64,000 nt of DNA from Aminobacter anthyllidis (lineage in GTDB: Bacteria; Pseudomonadota; Alphaproteobacteria; Rhizobiales; Rhizobiaceae), in NCBI RefSeq assembly GCF_018555685.1, contig NZ_JAFLWW010000003.1, positions 310,001 to 374,000 of the forward strand. Direction: 5' to 3'. Below are positions 28,097 through 36,495 of the stretch, in pieces. The first letter of the stretch is position 1. Each line of letters opens with the position of its first letter. Below the pieces are notes generated by a model. It was not told the origin of the DNA and made no database searches. It saw only the letters and a program-made list of their open reading frames with translations. Both the position numbers and the translations under genes were made by a program.

Positions 28097-28609
28097 TTGA
28101 CGACGAATCCTGAAACCCTTCGAATCCGACCGCTGATCCCAGCCGACACTTCAGCCGTCCGCGACCTCTACGATCGCGCCGCCGATTTCGTCATGCTGGA
28201 ATCCGGCACCGCGCCTTCGGACACGATGGTGGCGGAGTTCCTCACCGACTGCCCGCCAGGCAGCGATCTCGCCGCGTCCTGCAAGCTCGGCATGTTCACG
28301 CCCGGCGGAGCGCTTGTCGCGATCGCTGACATGGCCTTTGGCTACCCTGAAACCGACGACGCCTATATCGGGCTGCTGCTGATCGACGAAAACTGCCGCG
28401 GCATGGGCCTCGGCCGCACTTTCCTCGACCACTTGATCGCCACGGCACGGGCCCGCAACGCGGCACGGCTGCTGATCGCCGCGCTCGACGAAAACAGCCG
28501 GGGCCGCGCCTTCTGGGAGCGCGAGGGCTTTCGCCTGCTCCAAAGCATCGCGGGTTTCAAAGCCGGCCTGAAAACCCACATCGTGCACCGTATGTGGCGA
28601 CCGCTCTAA
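28097..28609 (+). CDS. GNAT-family N-acetyltransferase
   Basis: Protein of 170 residues with the GNAT fold. The strand-loop YIGLLLIDENCRGMGLGRTFLDHLI contains the acetyl-CoA pyrophosphate-binding R/Q-x-x-G-x-G/A motif as RGMGLG. The C-terminal ENSRGRAFWEREGFRLL is the usual end of the domain. The start is a TTG at 28097 with GAAAG upstream. The 174 bases before it contain no recognisable gene. The substrate is unknown. Confidence 0.78.
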   Translation: MTTNPETLRIRPLIPADTSAVRDLYDRAADFVMLESGTAPSDTMVAEFLTDCPPGSDLAASCKLGMFTPGGALVAIADMAFGYPETDDAYIGLLLIDENCRGMGLGRTFLDHLIATARARNAARLLIAALDENSRGRAFWEREGFRLLQSIAGFKAGLKTHIVHRMWRPL

Positions 28610-28636
28610 GCAAAGCGGCACTCAGAGGATGCCTGG

Positions 28637-28981
28637 CTAAAGCACACTTTCCGGATCATTCTCCAGCAGGATCGGCCGGCCGTGCGGCGTGGCATGCGCG
28701 GCTCGCTCCCACGCGGCGGCGACCGCATCTACCTCGTCATGGCCGGCAAACCCTTTCTCCGCCATCAGCCGTTCGAGCGCCGCAAGCCAGCACCCGTAAT
28801 AGTCGCTGCCGTCGCTTGCAGCATCGGGCTTCTTCACCTCGGCCGACAGCCGCTCGGCCCATTCCGCCCAGGTGAACAGCCCACGTTCGTGCAGGGCCAC
28901 CACCATGGCGAAGGCCTCGGCCTGCCACGGCTCGGAAAACACCGGCTCCTCCATTCCGGCAGGCAACTCATGCCGGCTCAA
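28637..28981 (-). CDS. Nitrile hydratase accessory protein (P14K/activator type)
   Basis: Protein of 114 residues resembling the N-terminal part of the nitrile hydratase beta subunit (EPVFSEPWQAEAFAMVVALH, then FTWAEWAERL), as expected for the small activator or self-subunit-swapping chaperone that delivers cobalt to the alpha subunit. The start is a TTG at 28981 inside the end of the beta gene, with GGGAGA upstream; the two genes overlap by 14 bases. It is the third gene of an alpha-beta-accessory operon. Confidence 0.82.
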   Translation of the reverse strand: MSRHELPAGMEEPVFSEPWQAEAFAMVVALHERGLFTWAEWAERLSAEVKKPDAASDGSDYYGCWLAALERLMAEKGFAGHDEVDAVAAAWERAAHATPHGRPILLENDPESVL

Positions 28982-29627
28982 GATAGCTCTCCCAGGCATC
29001 GATGCTGACTTCCAGGCTGGGGTCGGCGCCCTCGCCCCACAATTCGCCGGCGGTGAACACCACCGTGTAGACCCGTTGCGGGTCTTCACCCTGGCCGGGT
29101 GCGTTGCTGTCGGGGAATACAAAACCTTCGCGCACCGCGTCGATCACGCCTTGCTTGCCGCGAGCATAGCGCGGCAGCCGGGTGTGGCCGGTCGGATGGA
29201 AATTCCTCGTGCGCACCCGCTGGCCCAAGGCAAACAGTGGAACGCCCTCAACTGGCCGGTCGCACGGCCCGCCCTTGGCCAGCACTGCCGGCACGTTCTC
29301 CGCCTTCAGCACCCGCTTGGGCGTTGCTGCCGGATCGACGGCATCGCCCGCCGCCAGATCATTCGCTGTCACGAAATCGTGCCGCTTGAGCAGCGTCTCC
29401 AGCGCCTTGATCCAGATTTCGTAATAGCTCGACGCATAGTAGTCGGCCGGGTGCAGGCACTCCCGCGCATGCCGGCTTTCGTCGATGTTCCAGGCGCCCA
29501 TGGCGCCCGCCGTCAGCGTCACGCCAAGCGCCCGCTTTTCCCATTCGGCGTGGAAATAGGGTTCGTCCTTTTCGGGTGCGACCGGGCCGAATCCCATCTG
29601 CCCGCCGAGATCGTGGGGCCCGTTCAT
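28968..29627 (-). CDS. nthB: Nitrile hydratase subunit beta
   Basis: Beta subunit of 219 residues. It starts [16 protein letters not shown], the family's usual N-terminus (MNGxHDxGG), and contains [13 protein letters not shown]. In the C-terminal SH3-like half are [15 protein letters not shown] and [16 protein letters not shown]. With the alpha subunit it forms the enzyme that hydrates nitriles to amides. The start overlaps the alpha stop by four bases (ATGA). No amidase gene is adjacent, although one is often seen next to nitrile hydratases. Confidence 0.93.
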   Translation of the reverse strand: MNGPHDLGGQMGFGPVAPEKDEPYFHAEWEKRALGVTLTAGAMGAWNIDESRHARECLHPADYYASSYYEIWIKALETLLKRHDFVTANDLAAGDAVDPAATPKRVLKAENVPAVLAKGGPCDRPVEGVPLFALGQRVRTRNFHPTGHTRLPRYARGKQGVIDAVREGFVFPDSNAPGQGEDPQRVYTVVFTAGELWGEGADPSLEVSIDAWESYLEPA

Positions 29628-30238
29628 GCGGCCTCCCGCGCCAGGCCCGTGCCGATCATGGAGTCGCGCGTCACCAGATCGGCGAGCTTTTCCGCGCTCC
29701 AGCCGTCAGTGCCTCCGGGGCGCTGCGGCACAACGAGATAGCGCAGCTCGGCGGTCGAATCCCAGACCCGGATCTTCTTGTCCTTGGGCAGCGTGACCCC
29801 AAACTCTTCCAGCACGCCGCGCGGATCGATCACCGCCCTGCTGCGATAAGGCGGTGCCTTGTACCACACCGGCGGCAGCCCCAACACCGACCACGGGTAA
29901 CAGGAGCACAAGGTGCAGACGACGAGATTGTGGGTTTCGTCGGTGTTGAACACCGCCTGCATGTGCTCGCCCTGCCGCCCCGTGTAGCCGAGCGAGGCGA
30001 TCGCGGCGGTGGCGTCGCGTTTCAGCCAGTCGGCGAAGCCGGGATCGCTCCATGCCCTGGCGACGACGCGGGCGCCGTTGCGCGGGCCGATCTTGGTCTC
30101 GTAGGTGTCGACGATGACGTCAATCGCCGCCGGGTCGATCAGGCCCTTGCGGGTCAGGATCGTCTCCAGCGCCCGCACCCGGGCAGCCATCGGGTCCAGT
30201 TCGTTGTCGTGATCGTGGTGATGATGGTCGTGCGACAT
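29624..30238 (-). CDS. nthA: Nitrile hydratase subunit alpha, cobalt type
   Basis: Catalytic subunit of 204 residues. The metal-binding claw is [10 protein letters not shown] near residue 107; threonine between the first two cysteines is typical of the non-corrin cobalt type, whereas the iron type has serine. The second and third cysteines are normally oxidised to sulfinic and sulfenic acids. The N-terminus [13 protein letters not shown] is strongly His-rich and may bind metal ions. The ATG at 30238 is preferred over an in-frame TTG two codons earlier. It is the first gene of the operon with nthB and the accessory gene. Confidence 0.93.
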   Translation of the reverse strand: MSHDHHHHDHDNELDPMAARVRALETILTRKGLIDPAAIDVIVDTYETKIGPRNGARVVARAWSDPGFADWLKRDATAAIASLGYTGRQGEHMQAVFNTDETHNLVVCTLCSCYPWSVLGLPPVWYKAPPYRSRAVIDPRGVLEEFGVTLPKDKKIRVWDSTAELRYLVVPQRPGGTDGWSAEKLADLVTRDSMIGTGLAREAA

Positions 30239-30385
30239 GGGCAAAGGCTAAGCCCGGCCGTGCGTACGCGCAAGCGTCGGCCTTGGTCCAGCATCGCCCG
30301 GCCCAAGAGCCCACGCCTTGCGAAAATTCTCGGCGCACCCCCACTGCCCGCCTCCCAATGCGCTACGGCGCTGTATCGTGTGGGC

Positions 30386-31653
30386 ATGCGTATACTGATT
30401 CTCGGGGCAAACGGCTTCATCGGCGCGGCGGTGGCGAGACGTCTCGTTGCCCGCGGCCATCAGGTGATCGGTCTCGCACGCAGCATCGGGGCCGTATCGC
30501 GCCGCCTTCCCGAAGTCGAGTGGCGACAGGCGGACATCGCCACACTGTCCAAGCCCGAAGACTGGCATCCGCTGTTGTCGGGCATCGACGCCGTGATCAA
30601 CTGCGCCGGAGCGCTTCAGGACGGCGCGCGTGACGACGTCGTGGCGGTGCAGCATGTCGCCATGGTCGCGCTCTATCAGGCGGCGAGCCCCTCATTGCGC
30701 CTGCTCGTCCAGATATCGGCGCGCACCGAAGGTGCTGCCACCCAAAATCCGTTCCTCGCCACCAAGCGCCAGGCAGACGACGCGCTCAGATCGTCGGGCC
30801 TGCCTTTCGTCATCCTGCGGCCTGCCATTGTCATCGGTGCGGCCGCGCATGGCGGCTCAGCACTGCTGCGGGCGCTCGCGGCATTCCCTGTTGTCACGCC
30901 ATTGGTCCATGGCCAGAGCCGCATGCAGTTCGTCGCGCTCGACGATGTTGCCGCTGCAGTGTCCGACGCACTGGACGGAAACATCCCTGCCGGCAGCGAT
31001 CTCGACCTTGCCGCGCCGGAAACACTGACCCTCACCGAGGCCGTGGCGATCCATCGCCGCTGGCTCGGCCTGCCTCCATCGAGGGCGCTCCATTTGCCCG
31101 GCGTCTGCGCTCGGCTCACGTCCAAGGCAGCCGATCTGCTCGGCCATCTCGGCTGGCGCTCGCCGTTGCGTTCCACGGCACTCGAAGTCGCCGCAGGCGG
31201 TGTTTCAGGGCATTCAAGCGGCAGCGCTCCGAAGCCCCTGCGGAACATCCTGTCCAGCCATCCCGCCGGCGTGCAGGAATTGTGGTTTGCCCGGCTCTAT
31301 CTGCTAAAGCCACTGATATTCGCGAGCTTGAGCCTGTTCTGGCTGCTGTCCGGCATCCTCGCTCTGCTGCGCTTCGACGCTTCAACGGCGCATCTGGAGC
31401 AAGCCGGCGCGACCACTGCCGTCGCCGCGGGGATGTCACCAGCCTCGCCGACATTGCACTCGGCATCGGCGTCGCTGTCCGTCGCCATGCGGCTGCGGCG
31501 CTCAAAGGCATGGTCGCTCTGTCTCTGGCCTATCTCGCATCGGCCACGGTGCTAGCGCCCGGCCTCTGGGTCGATCCGCTTGGCCCGCTGGTCAAGGTGC
31601 TGCCGTCGATTGTGCTGACGCTGGTGGCGCTTGCCATACTGGACGAGCGTTGA
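30386..31653 (+). pseudogene. SDR-DoxX fusion oxidoreductase, interrupted by a one-base frameshift
   Basis: The first frame (from the ATG at 30386) encodes an extended SDR with the NAD(P) motif GANGFIGAAVARRL, running through FVILRPAIVIG to a first C-terminal membrane helix. Past 31432 this frame loses the family pattern, while the next frame continues it (DVTSLADIALGIGVAVRRHA, then two hydrophobic segments and the stop TGA at 31651). Adding one G to the GGGG run at 31429-31432 joins both halves as VAAGDVTSLADIA, giving a 422-residue protein. It is a real frameshift or an assembly error. The DUF2269 gene begins directly after the stop. Confidence 0.75.
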
Positions 31654-32130
31654 ATGATGGAAGAGCTTCTCCGCCTCGCCCATGTCCTTGGCGCCGCCGT
31701 GCTGTTCGGCACGGGCGCCGGCATCGCCTTCTTCATGGTCATGGCCCATCGCACCCGCGACCCGGCGACAATCGCCCATGTCGCCGGCACGGTGGTGATC
31801 GCCGACACCGTCTTCACCGCCACCGCGGTCATCCTGCAGCCGATATCAGGCGCCTGGCTGGCATACGAGGTCGGTTGGCCGCTCACCGAGCGCTGGATCG
31901 TTTTGTCGCTCGCGCTCTACGTGCTGACAGGCCTGTTCTGGCTGCCGGTCGTGTTCATCCAGGTCGAATTGCGCAATCTCGCCCGTTCCGCCGCGGCCAC
32001 AGGCAAGGCCCTGCCGGCACGATATTTCAGGCTCTACCGCATCTGGTTCATCTGCGGTTTCCCGGCTTTCTTCAGCGTCGTTGCCATCTTCTGGCTGATG
32101 CTGACAAGGCCGGCGATCGAGCTGTTCTGA
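31654..32130 (+). CDS. DUF2269 integral membrane protein
   Basis: Protein of 158 residues with four hydrophobic segments (about residues 8-28, 42-64, 82-105, 131-152). It matches the DUF2269 family in its opening pattern (LRLAHVLGAAVLFGTGAGIAFFM) and charged loops. The ATG at 31654 follows the stop of the SDR-DoxX gene with no gap, so the two form an operon in which both products are membrane-associated. The function of the family is not known. Confidence 0.78.
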   Translation: MMEELLRLAHVLGAAVLFGTGAGIAFFMVMAHRTRDPATIAHVAGTVVIADTVFTATAVILQPISGAWLAYEVGWPLTERWIVLSLALYVLTGLFWLPVVFIQVELRNLARSAAATGKALPARYFRLYRIWFICGFPAFFSVVAIFWLMLTRPAIELF

Positions 32131-32727
32131 CTATTTCAGCATCGGCCACAGCGTCGCCGCCAGCAGCACGCCCATGGCGATGTTGAACCATTTCAGCCGC
32201 ACCGGATCAGCGAGGAAACCGCGCAGCGCCATGCCGAAGCCGGCCCAGCACGACACGCTCGGCACGTTCACCACGGCAAAGGCGCCCGAGATGATCAGCA
32301 CCGACAGGAACGGCGCTTCGGTGCTGGTGTAGAGCGCCATCGCGGTGACGGCCATCACCCAGGCCTTCGGATTGATCCACTGGAAGGCGGACGCTTCGAG
32401 GAAGGTCATTGGCTGGCCCTTGCTCTCGCCGTCCTTGCCGAGCGAGCGCGACATCGCGATGCGCCAGGCGAGGTAGAGCAGATAGGCACCGCCCGCGATC
32501 TTGAGCACCAGATGCAGCGCCGGAAACGCCGTCAGCACGGCGCCGAGCCCGAAGCCGACGCCGAGCAGCAGCGACAGGAAGCCGAAGCCGATGCCGAGCA
32601 TGTGCGGGATGGTTTTGACGAAGCCGAAGTTCACGCCCGAAGCCAGCAGCATGAAGTTGTTCGGCCCCGGCGTGATCGAGGTCACGAAGGCATAGACCAG
32701 CAGTGCGAGGAATGCGTCGTATGACAT
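32131..32727 (-). CDS. LysE-family amino-acid exporter
   Basis: Protein of 198 residues with about six membrane helices, of the RhtB/LysE family that exports amino acids. The signature ITPGPNNFMLLASGVNFG is at residues 18-35, and FQWINPKAWVMA is at about 115-126, also family-typical. GGGAGG lies five bases before the ATG at 32727. The gene directly abuts the convergent DUF2269 gene. The substrate cannot be predicted. Confidence 0.87.
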   Translation of the reverse strand: MSYDAFLALLVYAFVTSITPGPNNFMLLASGVNFGFVKTIPHMLGIGFGFLSLLLGVGFGLGAVLTAFPALHLVLKIAGGAYLLYLAWRIAMSRSLGKDGESKGQPMTFLEASAFQWINPKAWVMAVTAMALYTSTEAPFLSVLIISGAFAVVNVPSVSCWAGFGMALRGFLADPVRLKWFNIAMGVLLAATLWPMLK

Positions 32728-32848
32728 GTGTCCCTCCCTTGGGTAATTTTATGTCAGTATTACTGACCTTATTTGAAAGATTCGACAACGATCCAGCGAC
32801 GCTCAAGCGCTAAGCCAGATATGCGCTGAACCCCTCGATGGCAGTAGC

Positions 32849-33565
32849 TCAATCACCTCCGCCGCAGCCGCCACCGTCGCCGCTATCGCCGCTGCTGCCA
32901 CCACCGCAGCCGCTGCCGTCGCCAGCCCTGGATCTGCGCCGGCGCCTGATCGGCAGAAGGGACATCGCGGCGATGAGGCAGGCCACGCACAGGCCCACCC
33001 CCATCACTTTTCCGATCACTCCGCGGCTCCAGAGCAAAGAAACCCCGATGACGATCAGGACCAAGGCGATCCCGAAGGTGATTTCTGCCGCATACAGGAC
33101 GATGGATCTTTGGCCGAACATACCGGCCTCAAGGTGTCGCCCCTTGGCGTCCTCACCCGGCCACACGGCGGCCGGCGGCTGCTCGCCAAACTCCTCGGAC
33201 AACAGTTCAAGGGTCCTGGCGTAGGCATCGCGCAGAGCCCCCTGGCTCTCGCTCGCCCCACGGCTCGGATAATGATGGACCTCCTGCCCCAACGTCTCGT
33301 CGCAGAAGCGCTTCCAGTAGTCCTTCGTGTAGGTCAGATGCAGGTGCCAGACCTTGTCGACGTCGGGCGACGGGCTGAGCATGTCATCCGAAACACAGAC
33401 CAGGTAGATGAAGCGCCTGTATTGATCGATCGCCGCCTTCGCACGTCCCGGCGTCCAGCCATTCCCCCGGGACAGCCGCACTGAGAACGGAGCTTCGGCT
33501 TGCGGATCGTCGAAGTCGTAACTGGCGATCTTGTTCCAGAGGTCCGGGTCGGTCAGGTCATTCAT
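32849..33565 (-). CDS. Glycine-rich-domain-like membrane protein with Cys/Gly-rich tail
   Basis: Protein of 238 residues. The N-terminal half (about 1-120) resembles the GRDP/DUF1399-like domain, with the hallmark DVDKVWHLHLTYTKDYWKRF. Two hydrophobic helices follow (about residues 157-176 and 184-206). The protein ends in a basic stretch (RRRRRSR) and a tail GSGCGGGSSGDSGDGGGCGG plus GD, a style also seen in bacterial membrane proteins with cysteine-glycine termini. The first hydrophobic segment and its basic flank suggest the Gly/Cys tail is cytoplasmic. The function is unknown. Confidence 0.65.
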   Translation of the reverse strand: MNDLTDPDLWNKIASYDFDDPQAEAPFSVRLSRGNGWTPGRAKAAIDQYRRFIYLVCVSDDMLSPSPDVDKVWHLHLTYTKDYWKRFCDETLGQEVHHYPSRGASESQGALRDAYARTLELLSEEFGEQPPAAVWPGEDAKGRHLEAGMFGQRSIVLYAAEITFGIALVLIVIGVSLLWSRGVIGKVMGVGLCVACLIAAMSLLPIRRRRRSRAGDGSGCGGGSSGDSGDGGGCGGGD

Positions 33566-33696
33566 CTTGAGGCCGGGGAATTGAGCTTGAACGCCCGGAA
33601 ACTACATCGCCCGGACGTTCTTGCAATGACCTCCAGGCAATCTCAGGCTGCCGACGACTGCTCCGCCACAACGACGACGAGGTCGCGCGCGCGACC

Positions 33697-34269
33697 TCAC
33701 ATCCCCTGCGGGCCGCGGTTCATCGCCGCCACGCCGGTGCGGCAGACTTCGACCAGGCCGAGCGGCTTCATGATCGCGATGAACTGCTCGATCTTCGACA
33801 CCTTGCCGGTCAGCTCGAAGATGAAGTGTTCGGTGTTGGCGTCGATCACCTTGGCGCGGAACGCGTCGGCGAGGCGCAGCGCCTCGACGCGGGCGTCGCC
33901 CGTACCCGAAACCTTGACCAGCGCCAGTTCGCGCTCCAGCGCGCCACCAGTACCCAGTTCCTGCGCCATGACGGTCAGGTCGACGACGCGGTGCACCGGC
34001 ACGATGCGCTCGAGCTGGTGCTTGATCTGCTCGAGCACATGCGGTGTGCCGCGCGTCACGATGGTGATGCGCGACAGATGCTTTTCATGCTCGGTTTCCG
34101 AGACGGTCAGGCTTTCAATGTTGTAGCCGCGGCCGGAAAACAGGCCGATGACACGGGCAAGCACGCCCGGTTCGTTGTCGACAAGCACCGATAGCGTGTG
34201 GTTTTCCGGCTTCTCGGTTTCCTTGGCGATAAAATAGGCCGAACCGGTGGGTTGTAGCTGTGCGTTCAT
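33697..34269 (-). CDS. ilvN: Acetolactate synthase small (regulatory) subunit IlvN/IlvH
   Basis: Regulatory subunit of 190 residues. The N-terminal ACT domain is HTLSVLVDNEPGVLARVIGLFSGRGYNIESLTV (written here in two parts: HTLSVLVDNEPGVLARVIG and LFSGRGYNIESLTV). A second, ALS_ss_C domain follows from about residue 105. It binds valine and restores activity to IlvB. The ATG at 34269 is preferred over a longer frame. A 20-bp perfect palindrome (33679-33698) spans the stop codon and may help end the transcript. ilvB lies 76 bases upstream. Confidence 0.93.
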   Translation of the reverse strand: MNAQLQPTGSAYFIAKETEKPENHTLSVLVDNEPGVLARVIGLFSGRGYNIESLTVSETEHEKHLSRITIVTRGTPHVLEQIKHQLERIVPVHRVVDLTVMAQELGTGGALERELALVKVSGTGDARVEALRLADAFRAKVIDANTEHFIFELTGKVSKIEQFIAIMKPLGLVEVCRTGVAAMNRGPQGM

Positions 34270-34345
34270 AAGATGATTCTCGATCTCAGGCGGTTGCGCC
34301 AACTCGTTGATTGTGCGGCCTTGCATGAAGGCCGCACGCGATCCG

Positions 34346-36130
34346 TCACACCAGTTCGCGGCCCCTGGCGTCGATGGCGTTGGCCACCGCCTCGTCGGTC
34401 GCCTCGTCCGGCAGCAGCATCTCGTTATGCGCCTTGCCCGAGGGGATCATCGGGAAGCAGTTGGCGAGCGTTGCCACGCGGCAATCGAAGATCACCGGCT
34501 TCTTCACCGAGATCATCTCCTTGATCGCATCGTCGAGCTCGTCGGGCTTGTCGCAGCGGATGCCATGGCCGCCATAGGCCTCCGCCAGCTTGACGAAGTC
34601 GGGCATCGCCTCGGTGTAGGAATGCGACAGCCGGTTGCCGTGCAGCAGCTGCTGCCACTGGCGCACCATGCCCATGTACTGGTTGTTCAGGATGAAGACC
34701 TTGATCGGCGCATCATATTGCACGGCACAGCTCATCTCCTGGATGCACATCTGCACCGAGGCGTCGCCGGCAATGTCGATGACCAGAGATTCAGGATGCG
34801 CGATCTGCACGCCGAGTGCTGCCGGCAGCCCGTAGCCCATGGTGCCGAGGCCACCCGAGGTCATCCAGCGGTTCGGCTTTTCGAAGCCGTAATGCTGTGC
34901 CGCCCACATCTGGTGCTGGCCGACCTCGGTCGTGATGTAGGTGTCGAGGTGCCTGGTCAGTTCATAGAGACGCTGCACCGCATATTGCGGCATGATCACG
35001 TCGCTGTTGTGCTTGTAGGCGAAGCTGTCGCGGGCACGCCACTTGGCGATCTGCTCCCACCACGGATACAGCGTCTTCTTGTCGGCCTTGGCGGTCGCCC
35101 GCCACAGCCGCACCATGTCCTCGAGCACGCGGCCGACATCGCCCAGGATCGGCACGTCGGCACGCACGTTCTTGTTGATCGACGACGGATCGATGTCGAT
35201 GTGGATCTTCTTCGAGTTCGGCGAGAACGCGTTCAGGCGGCCGGTGATGCGGTCGTCGAAGCGCGCGCCGATGCAGACCATGACGTCACAGTCATGCATC
35301 GCCATGTTGGCTTCGTAGCTGCCGTGCATGCCCAGCATGCCGAGCCAGTTCTTGCCCGACTTGGGATAGGCACCCAGGCCCATCAGCGTCGAAGTGATCG
35401 GAAAGCCGGTCAGGTCGACGAGTTCGCGCAGCAGCTGGCTCGCCTCTGGACCGGAATTCACCACGCCACCGCCGGAATAGAGGACAGGGCGCTTGGCGCT
35501 CGCCATCAGCGCCACCGCTTCCTTGATCTTGTCCAGGTCGCCCTGGATCTTCGGCTGGTAGGAGGTGCGCGGCGCGGTCTGCGGCGGCGTGTAGGTGCCC
35601 CTGGCGAACTGCACGTCCTTGGGAATGTCGACGACCACGGGACCGGGACGGCCGGTGGTCGCGACATGGAACGCCTCATGCAGGATGCGGGAGAGATCGT
35701 TGACGTCCTTCACCAGCCAGTTGTGCTTGGTGCATGGCCGGGTGATGCCAATGGTGTCGCATTCCTGGAAGGCGTCGGAGCCGATCAGCGAGGTCGGAAC
35801 CTGGCCGGTGATGCACACCAGCGGGATCGAATCCATCAGCGCGTCCTGCAGCGGCGTCACCGCATTGGTGGCACCGGGACCCGAGGTCACCAGCATCACG
35901 CCGGGCTTGCCAGTCGAGCGCGCATAACCTTCGGCGGCATGACCCGCGCCCTGCTCGTGGCGCACCAGTATGTGCTGGACGTCGTCCTGCTGGAACAGCT
36001 CGTCATAGATCGGAAGGACGGCGCCGCCGGGATAGCCGAAGAGATGCTTGACGCCATTGTCCTTCAGCGCCTGCACCACCATCTCGGCGCCGGTCATTTC
36101 GCGTCGTCCGCTATCACTATGTCCGCTCAT
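34346..36130 (-). CDS. ilvB: Acetolactate synthase large (catalytic) subunit IlvB/IlvI
   Basis: Thiamine-diphosphate enzyme of 594 residues, the first step of branched-chain amino-acid synthesis. FGYPGGAVLPIYDEL and the catalytic glutamate in RHEQGAGHAAEGYAR are in the N-terminal domain. The thiamine-diphosphate motif GDASVQMCIQEM...NNQYMGMVRQWQ is near residue 450. The ATG at 36130 (MSGHSDSGRREMTG) has GACGGG upstream. An open frame back to a TTG at 36196 abuts the attenuator and is unlikely. The region upstream holds an attenuation leader. Confidence 0.96.
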   Translation of the reverse strand: MSGHSDSGRREMTGAEMVVQALKDNGVKHLFGYPGGAVLPIYDELFQQDDVQHILVRHEQGAGHAAEGYARSTGKPGVMLVTSGPGATNAVTPLQDALMDSIPLVCITGQVPTSLIGSDAFQECDTIGITRPCTKHNWLVKDVNDLSRILHEAFHVATTGRPGPVVVDIPKDVQFARGTYTPPQTAPRTSYQPKIQGDLDKIKEAVALMASAKRPVLYSGGGVVNSGPEASQLLRELVDLTGFPITSTLMGLGAYPKSGKNWLGMLGMHGSYEANMAMHDCDVMVCIGARFDDRITGRLNAFSPNSKKIHIDIDPSSINKNVRADVPILGDVGRVLEDMVRLWRATAKADKKTLYPWWEQIAKWRARDSFAYKHNSDVIMPQYAVQRLYELTRHLDTYITTEVGQHQMWAAQHYGFEKPNRWMTSGGLGTMGYGLPAALGVQIAHPESLVIDIAGDASVQMCIQEMSCAVQYDAPIKVFILNNQYMGMVRQWQQLLHGNRLSHSYTEAMPDFVKLAEAYGGHGIRCDKPDELDDAIKEMISVKKPVIFDCRVATLANCFPMIPSGKAHNEMLLPDEATDEAVANAIDARGRELV

Positions 36131-36197
36131 CGGTCCGTCCCGTCTTTCCTTCGCCGTTCTCGGCGGTTGCTGCTCGTTTAGTCCTGTTTCGGGCAAT

Positions 36198-36277
36198 AAA
36201 AAAGGCCCCCGAGGGAGCCTTCACATTTGCGCATGGGGGATTTCGCCCGACGGTTACACCGCCTTGCCCATGCGCAA
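36198..36277 (-). terminator. ilvBN attenuator: pairing segments and intrinsic terminator
   Basis: On the minus-strand RNA, TTGCGCATGGG (36267-36277), inside the leader peptide, is perfectly complementary to CCCATGCGCAA (36227-36237). Downstream, AAGGCTCC and GGGGCCTT form an 8-bp stem with a CTCG loop (36202-36221), followed at once by six T residues (36198-36203). This terminator lies about 70 bases before the ilvB start. CCCCC (36237-36241) could also pair with the GGGGG of the terminator, one possible antiterminator. Confidence 0.85.
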
Positions 36278-36307
36278 TCCTACTACGAGAATGAGTGTCG
36301 TGTTCAT
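36254..36307 (-). CDS. ilvBN leader peptide (attenuation peptide)
   Basis: Short reading frame of 17 codons encoding MNTTLILVVGLRMGKAV. Seven of the residues are Leu, Ile or Val (LILVV, Leu11 and the final Val), the end products of the pathway, as in ilv leader peptides elsewhere. The predicted promoter places the transcript start only a few bases before the ATG, so it is probably translated nearly leaderless. Ribosome stalling on the Leu-Ile-Val codons under starvation would stop the terminator at 36198-36221 from forming. No ribosome binding site is visible. Confidence 0.85.
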   Translation of the reverse strand: MNTTLILVVGLRMGKAV

Positions 36308-36316
36308 GGGCGCGGA

Positions 36317-36345
36317 CGTTAGTGCGCGAGACGGCGCGCTGTCAA
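36317..36345 (-). promoter_or_regulatory. Promoter of the ilvBN leader transcript
   Basis: On the minus strand a consensus -35 TTGACA (36340-36345) and CTAACG (36317-36322) are separated by 17 bases. Transcription should start at about 36310-36311, three to four bases upstream of the leader ATG at 36307. Confidence 0.7.
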
Positions 36346-36495
36346 CCGGGCCGCCGCAAATTTTCCGCAGCGTCAGGCGGCGGGTCAAAAAGCTCCAATT
36401 CGAGCGTTGCGCTTAACCAACGCTACACCATCCGCCATCACCCGACCTTAACGGCATCGCGCTATTTTGTTGGTCGGAACTGGGGGATTACTGCG

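Noticed and set aside
29576-30385. Upstream extension of the SDR-DoxX frame
   Set aside because: It is antisense to the nitrile hydratase alpha and beta genes, and the SDR domain starts cleanly at the ATG at 30386.
31420-31440. Programmed -1 frameshift in the SDR-DoxX gene
   Set aside because: The GGGG run lacks a typical X-XXY-YYZ slippery heptamer and no downstream stimulatory stem is evident; a simple deletion or sequencing error is more likely.
36131-36196. ilvB start at the TTG at 36196
   Set aside because: It would place the start immediately after the attenuator T-run and add 22 residues not expected in the family; the ATG at 36130 fits better.
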